Shown one piece after another: positions 51,358-62,200 of a stretch of DNA of 64,000 bases (position 1 is the stretch's first letter; each line of letters begins with the position of its first letter). Under the pieces are notes generated by a model. That model worked only from the letters and a program-made list of their open reading frames with translations. It searched no databases and had not been told where the DNA came from. Both the position numbers and the translations under genes were made by a program. Origin of the DNA: Blepharisma stoltei (taxonomy: Eukaryota; Ciliophora; Heterotrichea; Heterotrichida; Blepharismidae); assembly GCA_914767885.1 (NCBI GenBank), contig CAJZBQ010000018.1, forward strand, positions 806,001-870,000, written 5' to 3'.

Positions 51358-53861
51358 ATGGAAGCAAATGATTCCAATAGCTTATTACAAGCTGGGATCA
51401 CTTTTTTAAGGACTTTTATGCAAGAAAATATTTCTGGGCCGCCCTTAAATCTTCCTCGTACAAACGCAGAAAATTTATATCCGTTTTTATTGAATTTTCA
51501 ATAACTCTCCCTTAATATTGATAAAATTTCATTTTGGGGTACTTTTTACCCTCCTTTAAATTGAAACAATTTTTTTTACAATAGAATTTTTTATAGGTAA
51601 AAATGTTAAATTTTTATAAAATTAGTTTTAATTTAATTTAATGGAAAAAGTGTGCAAGCGAACACTTTTTAAACTAATCAATTAATTTTTCATAAAAATA
51701 AAAATAAATTAAAATTCAAAAACTCATATTCAATTTATATTTTTTAATATAAAATTTCTTTAAAGAGAAACAATTTTCTAAACAAAACACTAACACCCCA
51801 AAATTGGATCAGGATTTTTAATGACGAGGGACTAAATCTTTTTTATTAATTATATATAATATACCTAAGCATATCACTTGACGGTGAAGATGTGATTACT
51901 TATATTTTAGGCAGTGAAAACTTGTCCAATGCCAGAGATATTTTTATTAATCAGTTTTCCTCAATCGAGCCTCTTCAAGATTCTTATCTCTGGAGAGCTC
52001 GCTATGCATTTCTCCATCAACAAATATTGACTCACCAAGTCGAATCTCTTAAATCCCTCTCTTTATCATCATATGAAAAAGCATTATCTCACGATTTTCC
52101 ACCATCAGAGAAAGCTCTTTTATTAGTAGAATACAGTAGGTGTTTACTTTATTATTTGCAATATGAGCAATCTGAGCAGGCTTTGCTTCAGGCTCAAGAA
52201 TTGGCTGGTTTATCTTTTAATTTGACTGGGAAATTAGGTGTCAGGACAAAATTCCAGACTTTTAAGACAGCTCAGCTTGTGCTGGAAACCAGAAGTTCTG
52301 AAGAGATCACAAATGTGGCAGCAGAAGCACCAGTCTCAATTAAATTGGATGAGGATTGTCCACTTCATGAGACTCCTCAATTATTTCCATTATACTGAAT
52401 CACTATATAGATATTTTATTTAATTAAAAATAATTTTTTAAATAAAAAAACAGTATAGACCAACCTTCATTAGAAAATTGTTCTATTGCAGATCAAATAA
52501 TTTTGCTAGCTTGGGTGAATTATTTCTTTAAAACTAAGCCAAAAGATGAGCTTCAAACAGAAATCATTGCAAGCTATCTAGACAAAATTCTAGAAAAGCC
52601 TTTAAATTGGCTTGTTTATTCTGAAGCTTTGTTATATAGGTCAAAAAATCAATTTGAAAGCTACAAGCACAAAGAAAGGTCTGCTTTACAAATCCAAACC
52701 CTTTTAGACCAATTCTCCGACGAAAGCCCAGACGTGGTAGAAAGGCTTTCCTACGTATTTTCCTTAAATTATCCTCTAAGACACTGGCTAAAAGTCGAGC
52801 TCGGCGAAATGTTTATGAAACTTGGCGCCCCTATGAGCGCTTTCCAAGAATTCGAAACAGTCGAAATGTGGGAAGACGCCGTCGAATGCTTAATTATGAG
52901 CAATTATTCAGGAAAAGCTGAAAAACTTGCGAATGAAAGACTAAGTATCCACAAAACCCCACGAATGTTATGCGCATTAGGCGATATTTCAAGAAACCTT
53001 GAATGCTATTTAGAAGCCTGGGAAATTTCTAATCATAGATATACAAGGTCTCAAAGGTCCCTGGCCAGAATTTCATTCGATGAAGGAAATTTCGAAAAAG
53101 CTATAGAGCACTATAAGCTTGCCTTAGAAATTAACCCACTTTATGCGAATTGCTGGTTTACCTTAGGGTGTGCACAAATGAAGCTGCAGAAATGGGAGGA
53201 TGCAGCTTTAAGCTTTAGAAAGCTGGTACATGTAGATGGGACTATAGCTGAAGGTTGGAATAACTTGGCAGCAAGCTATATACAGATGGAAAAATATGAA
53301 GAAGCTTTTACAGCGATGTATCATGGTGTGAAGTATGACAGAATGAACTGAAAAATGTGGGAAAACCTATTAATTTTAAGCATACAAGTCCGGAAAATCT
53401 CACAGACCATTGAAAGCATAAGGAGCTTGTTAAGGTTAAACCAAACAAGAAATATTGACGAAAAGGTATTTGTCGCCTTGAATTGGTATAGTAATGAAAC
53501 TCAGAGGTGGCAAGAAGTTGAAAAAGTTTATAGCGAAGTGGTAAATAAGATCAGCATAAATGGAAGAAGCTGAAAATGCTACGCAGATTTTGTTGAAATG
53601 TATCAAGGTATAAATGAAGATTTTAGCATAGAGAGAGTGCTGAATTTAAGGCTAAAAGCATGTAGAGCTGTATTGGGGACTCCAAGCTGGGAAAAGGATA
53701 GTAATTTGTGTAGTGATCTTATTTTATTTGGGACAGAACTTGCAGAGTGCTATAAAAGAGTCAATGAAAATATGAAAATTGAAGGAAGACTATTCATAGA
53801 GAATATAAAAAAGAAATTTGAAGAAAAACTAGAAAAAGAAGTAGAGTTCCCTAATTTTTAA
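51358..53861 (+). CDS. TTC27: TTC27-like TPR protein
   Basis: 697 residues after IESs of 360 and 50 bp (2504 - 410 = 2094 nt); no intron found. The N-terminal region (SLDGEDVITYILGS, DSYLWRARYAFLHQQ) and the middle (DQIILLAWVNYFFKTK) match the TTC27/EMW1 layout. TPRs lie in the C-terminal half (SFDEGNFEKAIEHYKLALEI, ANCWFTLGCAQMKLQKWEDA, EGWNNLAASYIQMEKYEEA). Several TGA Trp. Its role is poorly known; yeast Emw1 is linked to secretory and cell-wall quality control. Confidence 0.82.
51502..51863. other. IES, 360 bp, in TTC27 gene, with a MITE fragment
   Basis: Joins LNFQ to YLSISLDGED. Contains one end of family E near 51547 and begins TAACTCTCCC. Probably an IES enlarged by insertion. Confidence 0.8.
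52406..52457. other. IES, 50 bp, in TTC27 gene
   Basis: Joins WITI to DQPSL. Flanked by TATA on both sides. Confidence 0.8.
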
Positions 53862-53908
53862 CACAAAATTTAAAAAATATTCTAACTTCTGAGTTAATAA
53901 AACTATAA

Positions 53909-54526
53909 TTATTCCTTACTTCTCCAAGATAAAGTAATTGGATACTTATCTTCTTCTTCACTTGGCAAAATCGTCTGAACATATTCTCCAGCGACCACAT
54001 TCCCATTACAGAAATTCCAAACCCCTTTGCCTTTTGGCATATTATGATCGAATTGCCCTTCATAAAAGCTTTGGTTCTTGAAAATCCATTTCCCCTTCAT
54101 AATTTTCCCATCAGCCCAAACTCCTACTAATTTCGCGCCACTTTCTTTTACGATGTAAGTCCCTTTTCCTTCTTTTTTGCCACTTTTCCATTGGCCGCTA
54201 TATATATCGCCATTGGCATATTTGAAAACTCCTTCCCCATCTTTTAGTCCGGCTCTGAAATAACCGTGGTATTCTCCTTTTTCATTGTAAGTCATTTTTC
54301 CTATGCCTTGTTTTTGGTCATTTTCATATGCTCCGACGTATTTGTCGCCATTTGAATAGGTATAGGTGCCTTTTCCGTGCTTTCTCCCATCTTTGAACTC
54401 TCCTTCATAGATTTCTCCATTGGGATAGGTAGCTGTGCCAGTCCCTGTGTAAAACCATGAAGATTTTACCTGTGTGCCATCTTCCTGGACTAGGAGGTAT
54501 TCGCCAAGTTCTTCTTCTGCGGCCAT
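53909..54526 (-). CDS. MORN-repeat protein, radial-spoke RSPH1-like
   Basis: 205 residues, no intron or IES. About seven MORN repeats, e.g. YPNGEIYEGEFKDGRKHGKG, YSNGDKYVGAYENDQKQGIG and YANGDIYSGQWKSGKKEGKG. The irregular later ones (GAKLVGVWADGKIMKGKW, QSFYEGQFDHNMPKGKGVW) follow the order of RSPH1 of the radial-spoke head. A ciliary role is likely; other MORN scaffolds are possible. Confidence 0.75.
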   Translation of the reverse strand: MAAEEELGEYLLVQEDGTQVKSSWFYTGTGTATYPNGEIYEGEFKDGRKHGKGTYTYSNGDKYVGAYENDQKQGIGKMTYNEKGEYHGYFRAGLKDGEGVFKYANGDIYSGQWKSGKKEGKGTYIVKESGAKLVGVWADGKIMKGKWIFKNQSFYEGQFDHNMPKGKGVWNFCNGNVVAGEYVQTILPSEEEDKYPITLSWRSKE

Positions 54527-55292
54527 TTGAGTAACTGTTAATTATTTAACATTCTAAAAGATAAATTTATAAAAATAACAACTGATTGCAGGGCTTTAGT
54601 AGGAAAGCTACTACCTAAAATAGTAAGAAGAAGGTAAATAAATATACAAAAGTTATTGTTTATAATGCAAGATAGAAGATATAGTTTGAAGCAAAAATTA
54701 TTTTTGTATCTTCATTTAGGAGTTATATTAAGAATGATAATCATTCAATAATTATTTTTGGAGATTTTGGAATGTTTAGATTTTAACTTTTTAAGTTTTG
54801 GATTATCCTGGATTTATTTTTTAAACTTTTAGGTTTTTTTGGATTTACTCCGATTTTTGGATATCTTAAACTAATTTTTGGCCCTCCCCTTATTCCAAAT
54901 ATGCCATTCATTATTATAATAACAAGATATGCGACTTATCTTGAGTAATATTTGTATAAATAAGGAATTTCTGCACAATTTTGGTTAATTTCTAAATCTT
55001 TATTTAAATAATAATATTCGTTAATAGCCAATTAGTAAACCTTATCAGAGCGCTAAATCTTGCAAAAACTTCATTAAAAAAACTATAATAGGAGTTTATT
55101 ATATCTCAGGCAGCATCTTGATCTATTTATTTTAGGATTTATTTTATCAATTAAGCAAAGGCTATACCAATTTCAACCAACCTTTATTCCTATTGAACAA
55201 AATACCACATCTTTTAATCAAAAGAGACAGTTACATCAGATGTCACCAGAAACTGCATTTATATGGAAGATAATCTCTATTATCAGTAATAA
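54527..55292. other. AT-rich spacer
   Basis: No gene or repeat was recognised over 750 bp. Confidence 0.4.
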
Positions 55293-56066
55293 ATGGAACC
55301 AACTGCAGACACATCAGAAAGCGCTGGGAGCGCAGAAGTCCCACAATTAGATCCAACTGCAGACACACCAGGAAGCGCTGGGAGTGCAGAAGTCCCACAA
55401 TTTGATATTTGCATTATCCTTGACTGTACAGGATCTATGGGCTCATCATTCCCCCAAGTTAAAGAAGCTATTACTTCAATAGTAAACATGTATATGCCAA
55501 GAGGTGTATCTACTAATTTTGCTATTGTTGGGTATACAGACCATGCCGGTGACAGTGGAAATTTAGATGGAAATAATCCAGTTATTATATATCCACGGTC
55601 AAAAAATATCAATGATTTTGTCAAAGATGATGCATTGCAGTTTTTAAATAATTTAGTCGCGAATGGAGGTGGCTCACAATATGGAGAAGCAATGATTGAT
55701 GGTATGTATAATGCAAACCATTTGGTTTATAGACCAAATACACCAAGAATGTACTTTATTATTGGTGATGATACTCCGCATGGCAGCGAGTTCCACCCAA
55801 ATACTCAATATCCTAATGGGTGTGCTTGTGGACATGACTGGAGACAATTACTGAGAGAAATGAAAGAGCAAGAGGTCTTGCTTAAGTTTGTAAAGCTCAA
55901 TGATATTATGAATAAAACAGCAGAACTTTTTGAAGCAGAGTATGGAGAAGATAATATGGAAACCTTTTCACAAGCTTGCATAAAGAATTTATCGTCAATT
56001 GTGGCAGATTCTGTTGGATCAGTTATTGAATATTATCTTGAGCAAGCTCGAAATAAAAAAAAATAA
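55293..56066 (+). CDS. von Willebrand factor A-domain protein
   Basis: 257 residues. After two copies of an 18-residue N-terminal repeat (PTADT.ESAGSAEVPQ; 54 bp at DNA level, 55297-55404) comes one vWA domain with a full MIDAS start (FDICIILDCTGSMGSSF: DxTxS variant), TNFAIVGYTDHAG and FIIGDDTPHGSEF. It resembles the vWA of alpha-kinase vwkA-type proteins but has no kinase domain. Probably cytosolic, metal-dependent protein binding. A decayed copy is at 36.9-37.2 kb. Confidence 0.8.
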   Translation: MEPTADTSESAGSAEVPQLDPTADTPGSAGSAEVPQFDICIILDCTGSMGSSFPQVKEAITSIVNMYMPRGVSTNFAIVGYTDHAGDSGNLDGNNPVIIYPRSKNINDFVKDDALQFLNNLVANGGGSQYGEAMIDGMYNANHLVYRPNTPRMYFIIGDDTPHGSEFHPNTQYPNGCACGHDWRQLLREMKEQEVLLKFVKLNDIMNKTAELFEAEYGEDNMETFSQACIKNLSSIVADSVGSVIEYYLEQARNKKK

Positions 56067-56229
56067 ATTAATTTAGAGTTATTTTAAAATTTAATTATAT
56101 AAAAACTGGATTTTATTCATTATTTTCAATATAAAGAAAGCAAAACGACCTCTTTTATCAATAAGGGATTGATTTATAATTTTAATTTCTGGACATTTTT
56201 CTAGGATTTTATATATAGTTAATTATCAA

Positions 56230-58586
56230 ATGGAAGCTTTACAATGCCGATTTCTTGATCACATCCCATCAGAAATTCAAGATTTTTCCATTTTAAATGA
56301 CTATTGCTTAGTTCTTTTCAACGATTCTAAACTTCATCTTTACAGAACTTCATCATGAACTTTGCTTCACACATTTCCAGGCACGCAATCTCTTTCCCTA
56401 CGAAAAGTTCGATTCCACGATTCATCTCATTTTATCTCTGCAGGTACAAGCGGTGCTTTAATCCTATGGAATCTTTATAACCCAGCTCCATTAGAAATAA
56501 TCCAAGTCCCAGGCTCAGGAATTTGGGATATTTCTAAGGCCAATTCTGACTACGCTTTGGCAGGGGATGATGGAATTCTTCGGTTATATGAAATCGAGGA
56601 GGATCATTTTAACCATACTCCCCCCCCCCCTCCGTGAGTGAACAAAAAAATTTTGTTCACTCACGGAGGGGGGTTAATTTTTTTTTTTAAAAAAATTTAT
56701 ATATAAATTTTATAAAAAATATTTTTTTTTTCGAAATTTAAAAAAATCCTAATTCGCAAAAATGGAAAGCAAATATTAATTCAATTTGCAAAAATTTATG
56801 TTTTAAAAAGCAATTCGTTTAAAAATAAACAGAATTAGCTCTAGATTTCATTATAATAATTATCATTTATATATCAAATTTTTTTCCATAAAAAATTTTT
56901 CTATTAAAAAAATTTTTGTTCACTCACGGAGGGTGGGTTTTTTTGGACAAAAAAATAGGGATTTTTCTAATGGTTTTGTTCACTCACGGAGGGGGGGGAG
57001 TTAGCTTCTTATTTCAGCGACAAATAGAAGAAAAATTGTTAAGTGTTATATGGTATGACGAATTTATTTTTACAGGGACTCATAAAGGCAACATCATAAA
57101 GTTCAGAAAAGGAAAAAGCTCTTATGAAGATCGTCTCGCAACAAGATCAGCTGTATGGAGCCTTTGTGCCATAGGAAAATTTTTAGCCTCAGGAGAAGCC
57201 AATGGCCACATAAGCTTATGGGATCCAATACACGGTACCCAATTCCAAACCATAAAATCCCATGACGCTGACATACTTTGTATGTGCGAATTAGACGGAA
57301 ATCTCTATGGAAGTGGCGTGGACTCCAAGGTCGTAAAAATTTCTTGGACTGGGCATAATTGGGTAGTCGCTGGAAAAATCCGAGGACAAAGCCACGATGT
57401 CAGAGCTCTTGCAGCCTGCAACAACACAATTATTTCAGGCGGCGTCACAAGTGACATATGTGTCTATACCCTCGATCTGTTCGAAAACGAAGGAAATATG
57501 ATGTGGAACAACAAAATCCAGCATGTGATTTACAAGAAAAAGCCAATTCGGCACATAAGCACCCTCCCGTACACATCTCCAGTTTCTATATGCAAGACCC
57601 ATCAAGGTATTCATATATTACACAATAAATCTAGCTCCCTAGATTTATGGCAAATAGATACACAAGCCCAAACCCTATCAAAAATCATCAGTTTAATCCC
57701 AAAATCAAAGTCCTCAATTACCTGTTCAGCGATTTCTTATAATTCACAAATTCTTGTATATTCGACACTTTATTCATTTAAGGTTATTCAATTGTCATTA
57801 GAAGAATTAAAGGCTGAATATATAAAAACCAATATAAAGCCTTGTAGTGAGCTGGCTTTGTCAGGAGATTTCTTATTTACAGGTGGAAAATCAATGCAGT
57901 TTGTGAATATTAAGACGATGGAAATTATTGATGTCATGGAATTTCATGAAGATTTGGTAGTAAAAATGAATTCTAAAGGGAAATGGTGCGCAGTTATATT
58001 AGCTTCTAATAGAGTGTTGGTGTTTAAAGAGGCTGCACTTATATGTGAGCTTCCAAGGCTAGAAAAAAGCATCACGGCTGTAGGCTTTGGGCATAGAAAA
58101 AGACTGTATTTAGTAACTGAAGACAATTTTTTGCATGGGTATAATATGAAAACACAAGAGCCTGACCCATATACTCATAAGTACGGCCACAAGCTCCCAA
58201 AGAACTTTTTAAATGAGGCAAATAAAGTGATAGGAATTGAATATTTCCCTAAAAATTCCTTAATTTTATATACCCATTACTCCTTTACTTATATAGATTT
58301 ATCTAAAAAACCACCAAAAAGAGCTGATATTTTGGTAAAAAACAGCTTCCCAGAGCACAGCCAAACTTGGCAAGGGGTTTTAAACACCCACCCTCTGCAT
58401 TCTGATAGAAAACAAGGATCAACTATACAGGTAAAGGACTTAGTAAATTTTGCCATAAATAAGAGATTTGGACCAATTTTGAGTTTAAATATAATGAAAA
58501 GTGAAATGGTAGTCACTGAGCTGGCCTGGGAAAATATTTTGGAAGTGAAGCCTAAGCCTATAGCACAGCATAGATATGGATCTTAA
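56230..58586 (+). CDS. UTP4: UTP4/cirhin, U3 snoRNP WD-repeat protein
   Basis: 656 residues after a 386-bp MITE-type IES (2357 - 386 = 1971 nt). WD-type propeller blades throughout: VRFHDSSHFISAGTSGALILW, AGDDGILRLYEI, SGEANGHISLWD, SHDVRALAACNNTIISGG. Order and spacing (IWDISKAN, then SHDVRAL) and the C-terminal HRYGS end fit UTP4 of the t-UTP subcomplex that starts small-subunit pre-rRNA processing in the nucleolus. One TGA Trp near residue 41. Confidence 0.82.
56616..57003. mobile_element. MITE family B, copy in UTP4, acting as an IES
   Basis: 386 bp. Left end CCCCTCCGTGAGTGAAC directly followed by its inverse; right end with two copies of GTTCACTCACGGAGGG about 60 bp apart. Excision joins DHFNH to SFLFQ. 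Confidence 0.92.
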
Positions 58587-58729
58587 AGTTAATAGATTTT
58601 TTATCAGCATTTTTTGGTATTAATAATCGTAATTGTAAGAAAAAATCAAATATTTAATTCATATTTATGCCAAATAACGTAATTTTTACAGTATAAAGGT
58701 TTATTAAATATTCAGTTTACTCTTTCAAA

Positions 58730-59125
58730 ATGAAAGCATTAATTAATTGGTTTCTTCGATTATGCCAGTCAAAAGAAGAGAAAAATGAAGAACAGCAAAC
58801 AAAGCAAGAAATTGAGACAAAAATTGAGCCAAAAAGTGTCGATTTAACAACTGCTAAGTTTGTTGTGGAATCAGTCAGTAAACGTAAAAAGCATAAAAAG
58901 AGGAAAAGAAGCAAATCTAAAGAAAAAAAAGTGAAAGCTAAAGAAGAAAAAAAAGAAGAACACTCAGAGAATACACCCTCGCCTAAATATCACCGACCTT
59001 TGAAATTCCAATCGCTTTCAGTTGACACAACAGGAAACTCGATACTTAGCAGAAAATCTATTGAATCAAGCATCACTAAATCTCAAATAAGCACAGTAGT
59101 TTTATCACCTGGATACACAAGCTAA
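58730..59125 (+). CDS. Lys/Ser-rich small protein
   Basis: 131 residues. N-terminal amphipathic start (MKALINWFLRLCQSKEEK), then a strongly basic stretch (KRKKHKKRKRSKSKEKK) that could act as a nuclear/nucleolar signal, and a Ser-rich C-terminus. No family was recognised. Confidence 0.55.
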   Translation: MKALINWFLRLCQSKEEKNEEQQTKQEIETKIEPKSVDLTTAKFVVESVSKRKKHKKRKRSKSKEKKVKAKEEKKEEHSENTPSPKYHRPLKFQSLSVDTTGNSILSRKSIESSITKSQISTVVLSPGYTS

Positions 59126-59256
59126 GCCTGGTATCATATCTTCTATTTAAAGCATTAAAGGCTAAATTTCTTAAAAATTTTTGATAATTATTACGATATA
59201 CATCATTTTTTACGTATCGCAAAATTTATTATTTTTTGATTAGAGTAATAAATTAA

Positions 59257-62200
59257 TTAATAACTAGTTTTACTCCCTTCAGGTGCAATCAAGTCTCCAT
59301 CAACTTCTACCCACTTAGAAGTTTTTTCTGCATTATCCAGCCTGATTTGCAACAATTCTCCAACATTATTCACAATTGTAGCTCTACACCATCGTTGCCC
59401 ATTATTTTCTAAAGCATCAATTTTCTTATCAACCTGCAGATCTTCATCTTTCATATCTTCATCACTATCCCAATCGTCCATTGCAGGTGCTACAGTTCCT
59501 TTCAAAATTTTTTTATAAAATTCAAGCTTTTCTGTATCCTTTCTCATATATATTAAAAATATTTTTAAACAAAATAAAAATAGATAATAAATATTTTTAA
59601 GAGGGATATTGTTTTTGGAAATATAAGCAGAGGTAGCTCCCCACTGTGTGCTGTTTGGCTTATACAAACTCATTGTAGGCTTCATGCCAGAAGGTGCTGT
59701 CGGGAACTGGTTATCCTTAAGCCAAGCTTCAATCCACTTGAAGTCTTTTACTTTTTTATAAGCCCATTCTTTAGCAGCAGGGATTCTTAAGACTGTTTTG
59801 AAGAAATATTCAATGCATAGCTCAGTGGTTTTATAATATTGCTTGTTTTCTTTCATTTCAGTCAATATATTATAATTGGTTGATTTTACTAATTCTTTCT
59901 GTTATTAATTTATATTATTAATTAGCATAATATAGCATAAGCTCCTTAAGCCATAATCAACACGATCGTCAGTCAAATCATCCTGAATTTTCAACAGACA
60001 AGTTAACTGTCGAAGAAATGGGCGCTGGAAATCATAGTCGTTGTCTGAGATATGCTGAATCAGCACGTCAACATAATTTTCTGAAAGTACTCTATTTTGG
60101 CTGCAGAATTTGGCATAAAATTCACCTACTGATCTACAACCAATTTTATTAGTGCAAGATGAAGAAAGCTTGGATACTATTGATTTCTGCCAAAAGGTCG
60201 AAACCAGCTCAGATGAGAGATATTGAGAGCCGAAATTCAGGATAGCGAGAACGTAGGATAAAGAGTTATTGTCATCATGGGAAGAAAACTTGTCATGAGA
60301 TTCATCAGTAGTAGCATGTTTGTCGTAGCCTAAATAAATGTCGGAAAATTTATATAACATTTTAAGATAAATTTGTGATAAAGGATAGTATTGTTATGCT
60401 ACATTTTATTGGAAATAAAAAAAAATTATAAAAATATTATAAAGAATTCAATTTAAAAAAAATACCGCTCTTCATAGAGTGGAAAATCAATTTTTTCGCT
60501 AACTCCCCCCTCCGTAAGTGAACAAAAAAAATTTTGTTCACTCACGGAGGGGGGTTAATTTTTTTTTTTAAAAAAATTTGATATAAATTTTTTTGTTTCG
60601 AAATTTAAAAAAATCTCACTTCTATAAAAATTGGAAAGCAAAAATTAATTTAATTTATAAAATTTATGTTTTAAAACGCAATTTGTTTAAAATTAAACAC
60701 AAATTAGCTTGAGAGATTTTTATTATAATAATTATCACTTATATATCAAAATCTTTTTCCATAAAAATTTTTTCTATTAAAAAATTTTTGTTCACTCATG
60801 GAGGGTGGGTTTTTGGGCAAAAAATAGGGATTTTTCTAATGGTTTTGTTCACTCACGGAGGGGGGGAGTAAGTATAGCGGGTACCCCTTTATAGATCTTT
60901 AAGGACAATAGCTTTTAAAAGAAAAAAATTATGAAAAATTATCTAAAAGTCAAAAATTAATCATCTTATATTTCCTATTTGTCTGTTTTAAACTTGACTT
61001 CTCAGAATATTTTAAAATGCCAAAAGGACTTTTTCTTTAAAGTTATTTTTCCTCAGAAATCAATATAAGGAGTCATGCGCTGTACATAAGCAGTTAACTT
61101 TGCTATCAGCTGCGTCGAAGGCATCAAATGTGGACTCATCTGCACAGTTCTATAAATAACTTCAAAATACTGTGGAAAATGCCTTGAATATGGCGATTTC
61201 GCAATTGACAGCTTATTCAGCAACCTCTGCAAAAACTGCTCATGCAAATATGGATTCACCGTCTTCAGCGCTGCATGAATTACCCCTACAATGACCCTTC
61301 TTTTCTCAACAACAGGGCAATCCAGCAGCAGTTCTTTCAAAACCTGTGGCACAGTCACAGTCTCCAGCACCCACTCACTGATTTCTTCATTTTCTTTCAG
61401 CTGATTTTTCAATAAATTCACAAAAATTGGCAGCCTCGTCACGTCTTTGCTTCTTATCATAATAGTCAAAAAGAAGCTGGCAGCGAATTTCAAAATTTCA
61501 TTTTTTCCATACTTAAGCAGCCTTGTAATAAAATCAAAATAATCAGTGCTAAAGCTGGACTTGCAGCGCCAGTACCTTTCGTTCTCTTCTTTTACTTCTT
61601 CGAAATCTTTGACTTCTCCTTGGGAGGTAATTGTGGTTAATGGGATAATTGTGTCATCTTCATTGCTTTGCTTTGAATATAATGTATTAAAGTAAATAGG
61701 GTAATTGATAGATAAAAATAAATTAAGGGAAAGGGCTGGATAAAAAATATAGAATTTTTCACGTTCGTAAAATAGTAAATAGGCATTTCGGTATTTTTCA
61801 CGATTTGTGGTAGAATTTGAACTGTATGATGAAGAAAATGACCATTTTTCTTCGCCTCCAAAGGCTTCGTTAGGGATGTCTTCTGGGTTAAAAGGCCTCA
61901 CAATGGTATCGTTAAACTCATTCCACTTCCCAGAGCTCCTGTCCTTTATGAATGAATAATAATGACCGCTTTCTGCAGTTCCCATATGAATCACAATTCC
62001 TTTCAAGGTAAATTTATAATATTCTTCTGGGTATTTTTTATTAGGAATTTCTTTGGTAAACTCTTTGCCTTCTTTGATGGCTTGCTCTTTCAGCTTGAGG
62101 AGTTCTTTACGCTCAAGCCCTTCTTGTGTATAAGCTTAAAATTAAATGGCTTACGGTCTTCCAGATTGATGCCTCCGCACGCTTGCGACCGCCGAAACTT

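Noticed and set aside
56916-58586. Long WD ORF apparently starting with MFTHGGW
   Set aside because: The start lies inside a family B MITE. The true UTP4 start is at 56230.
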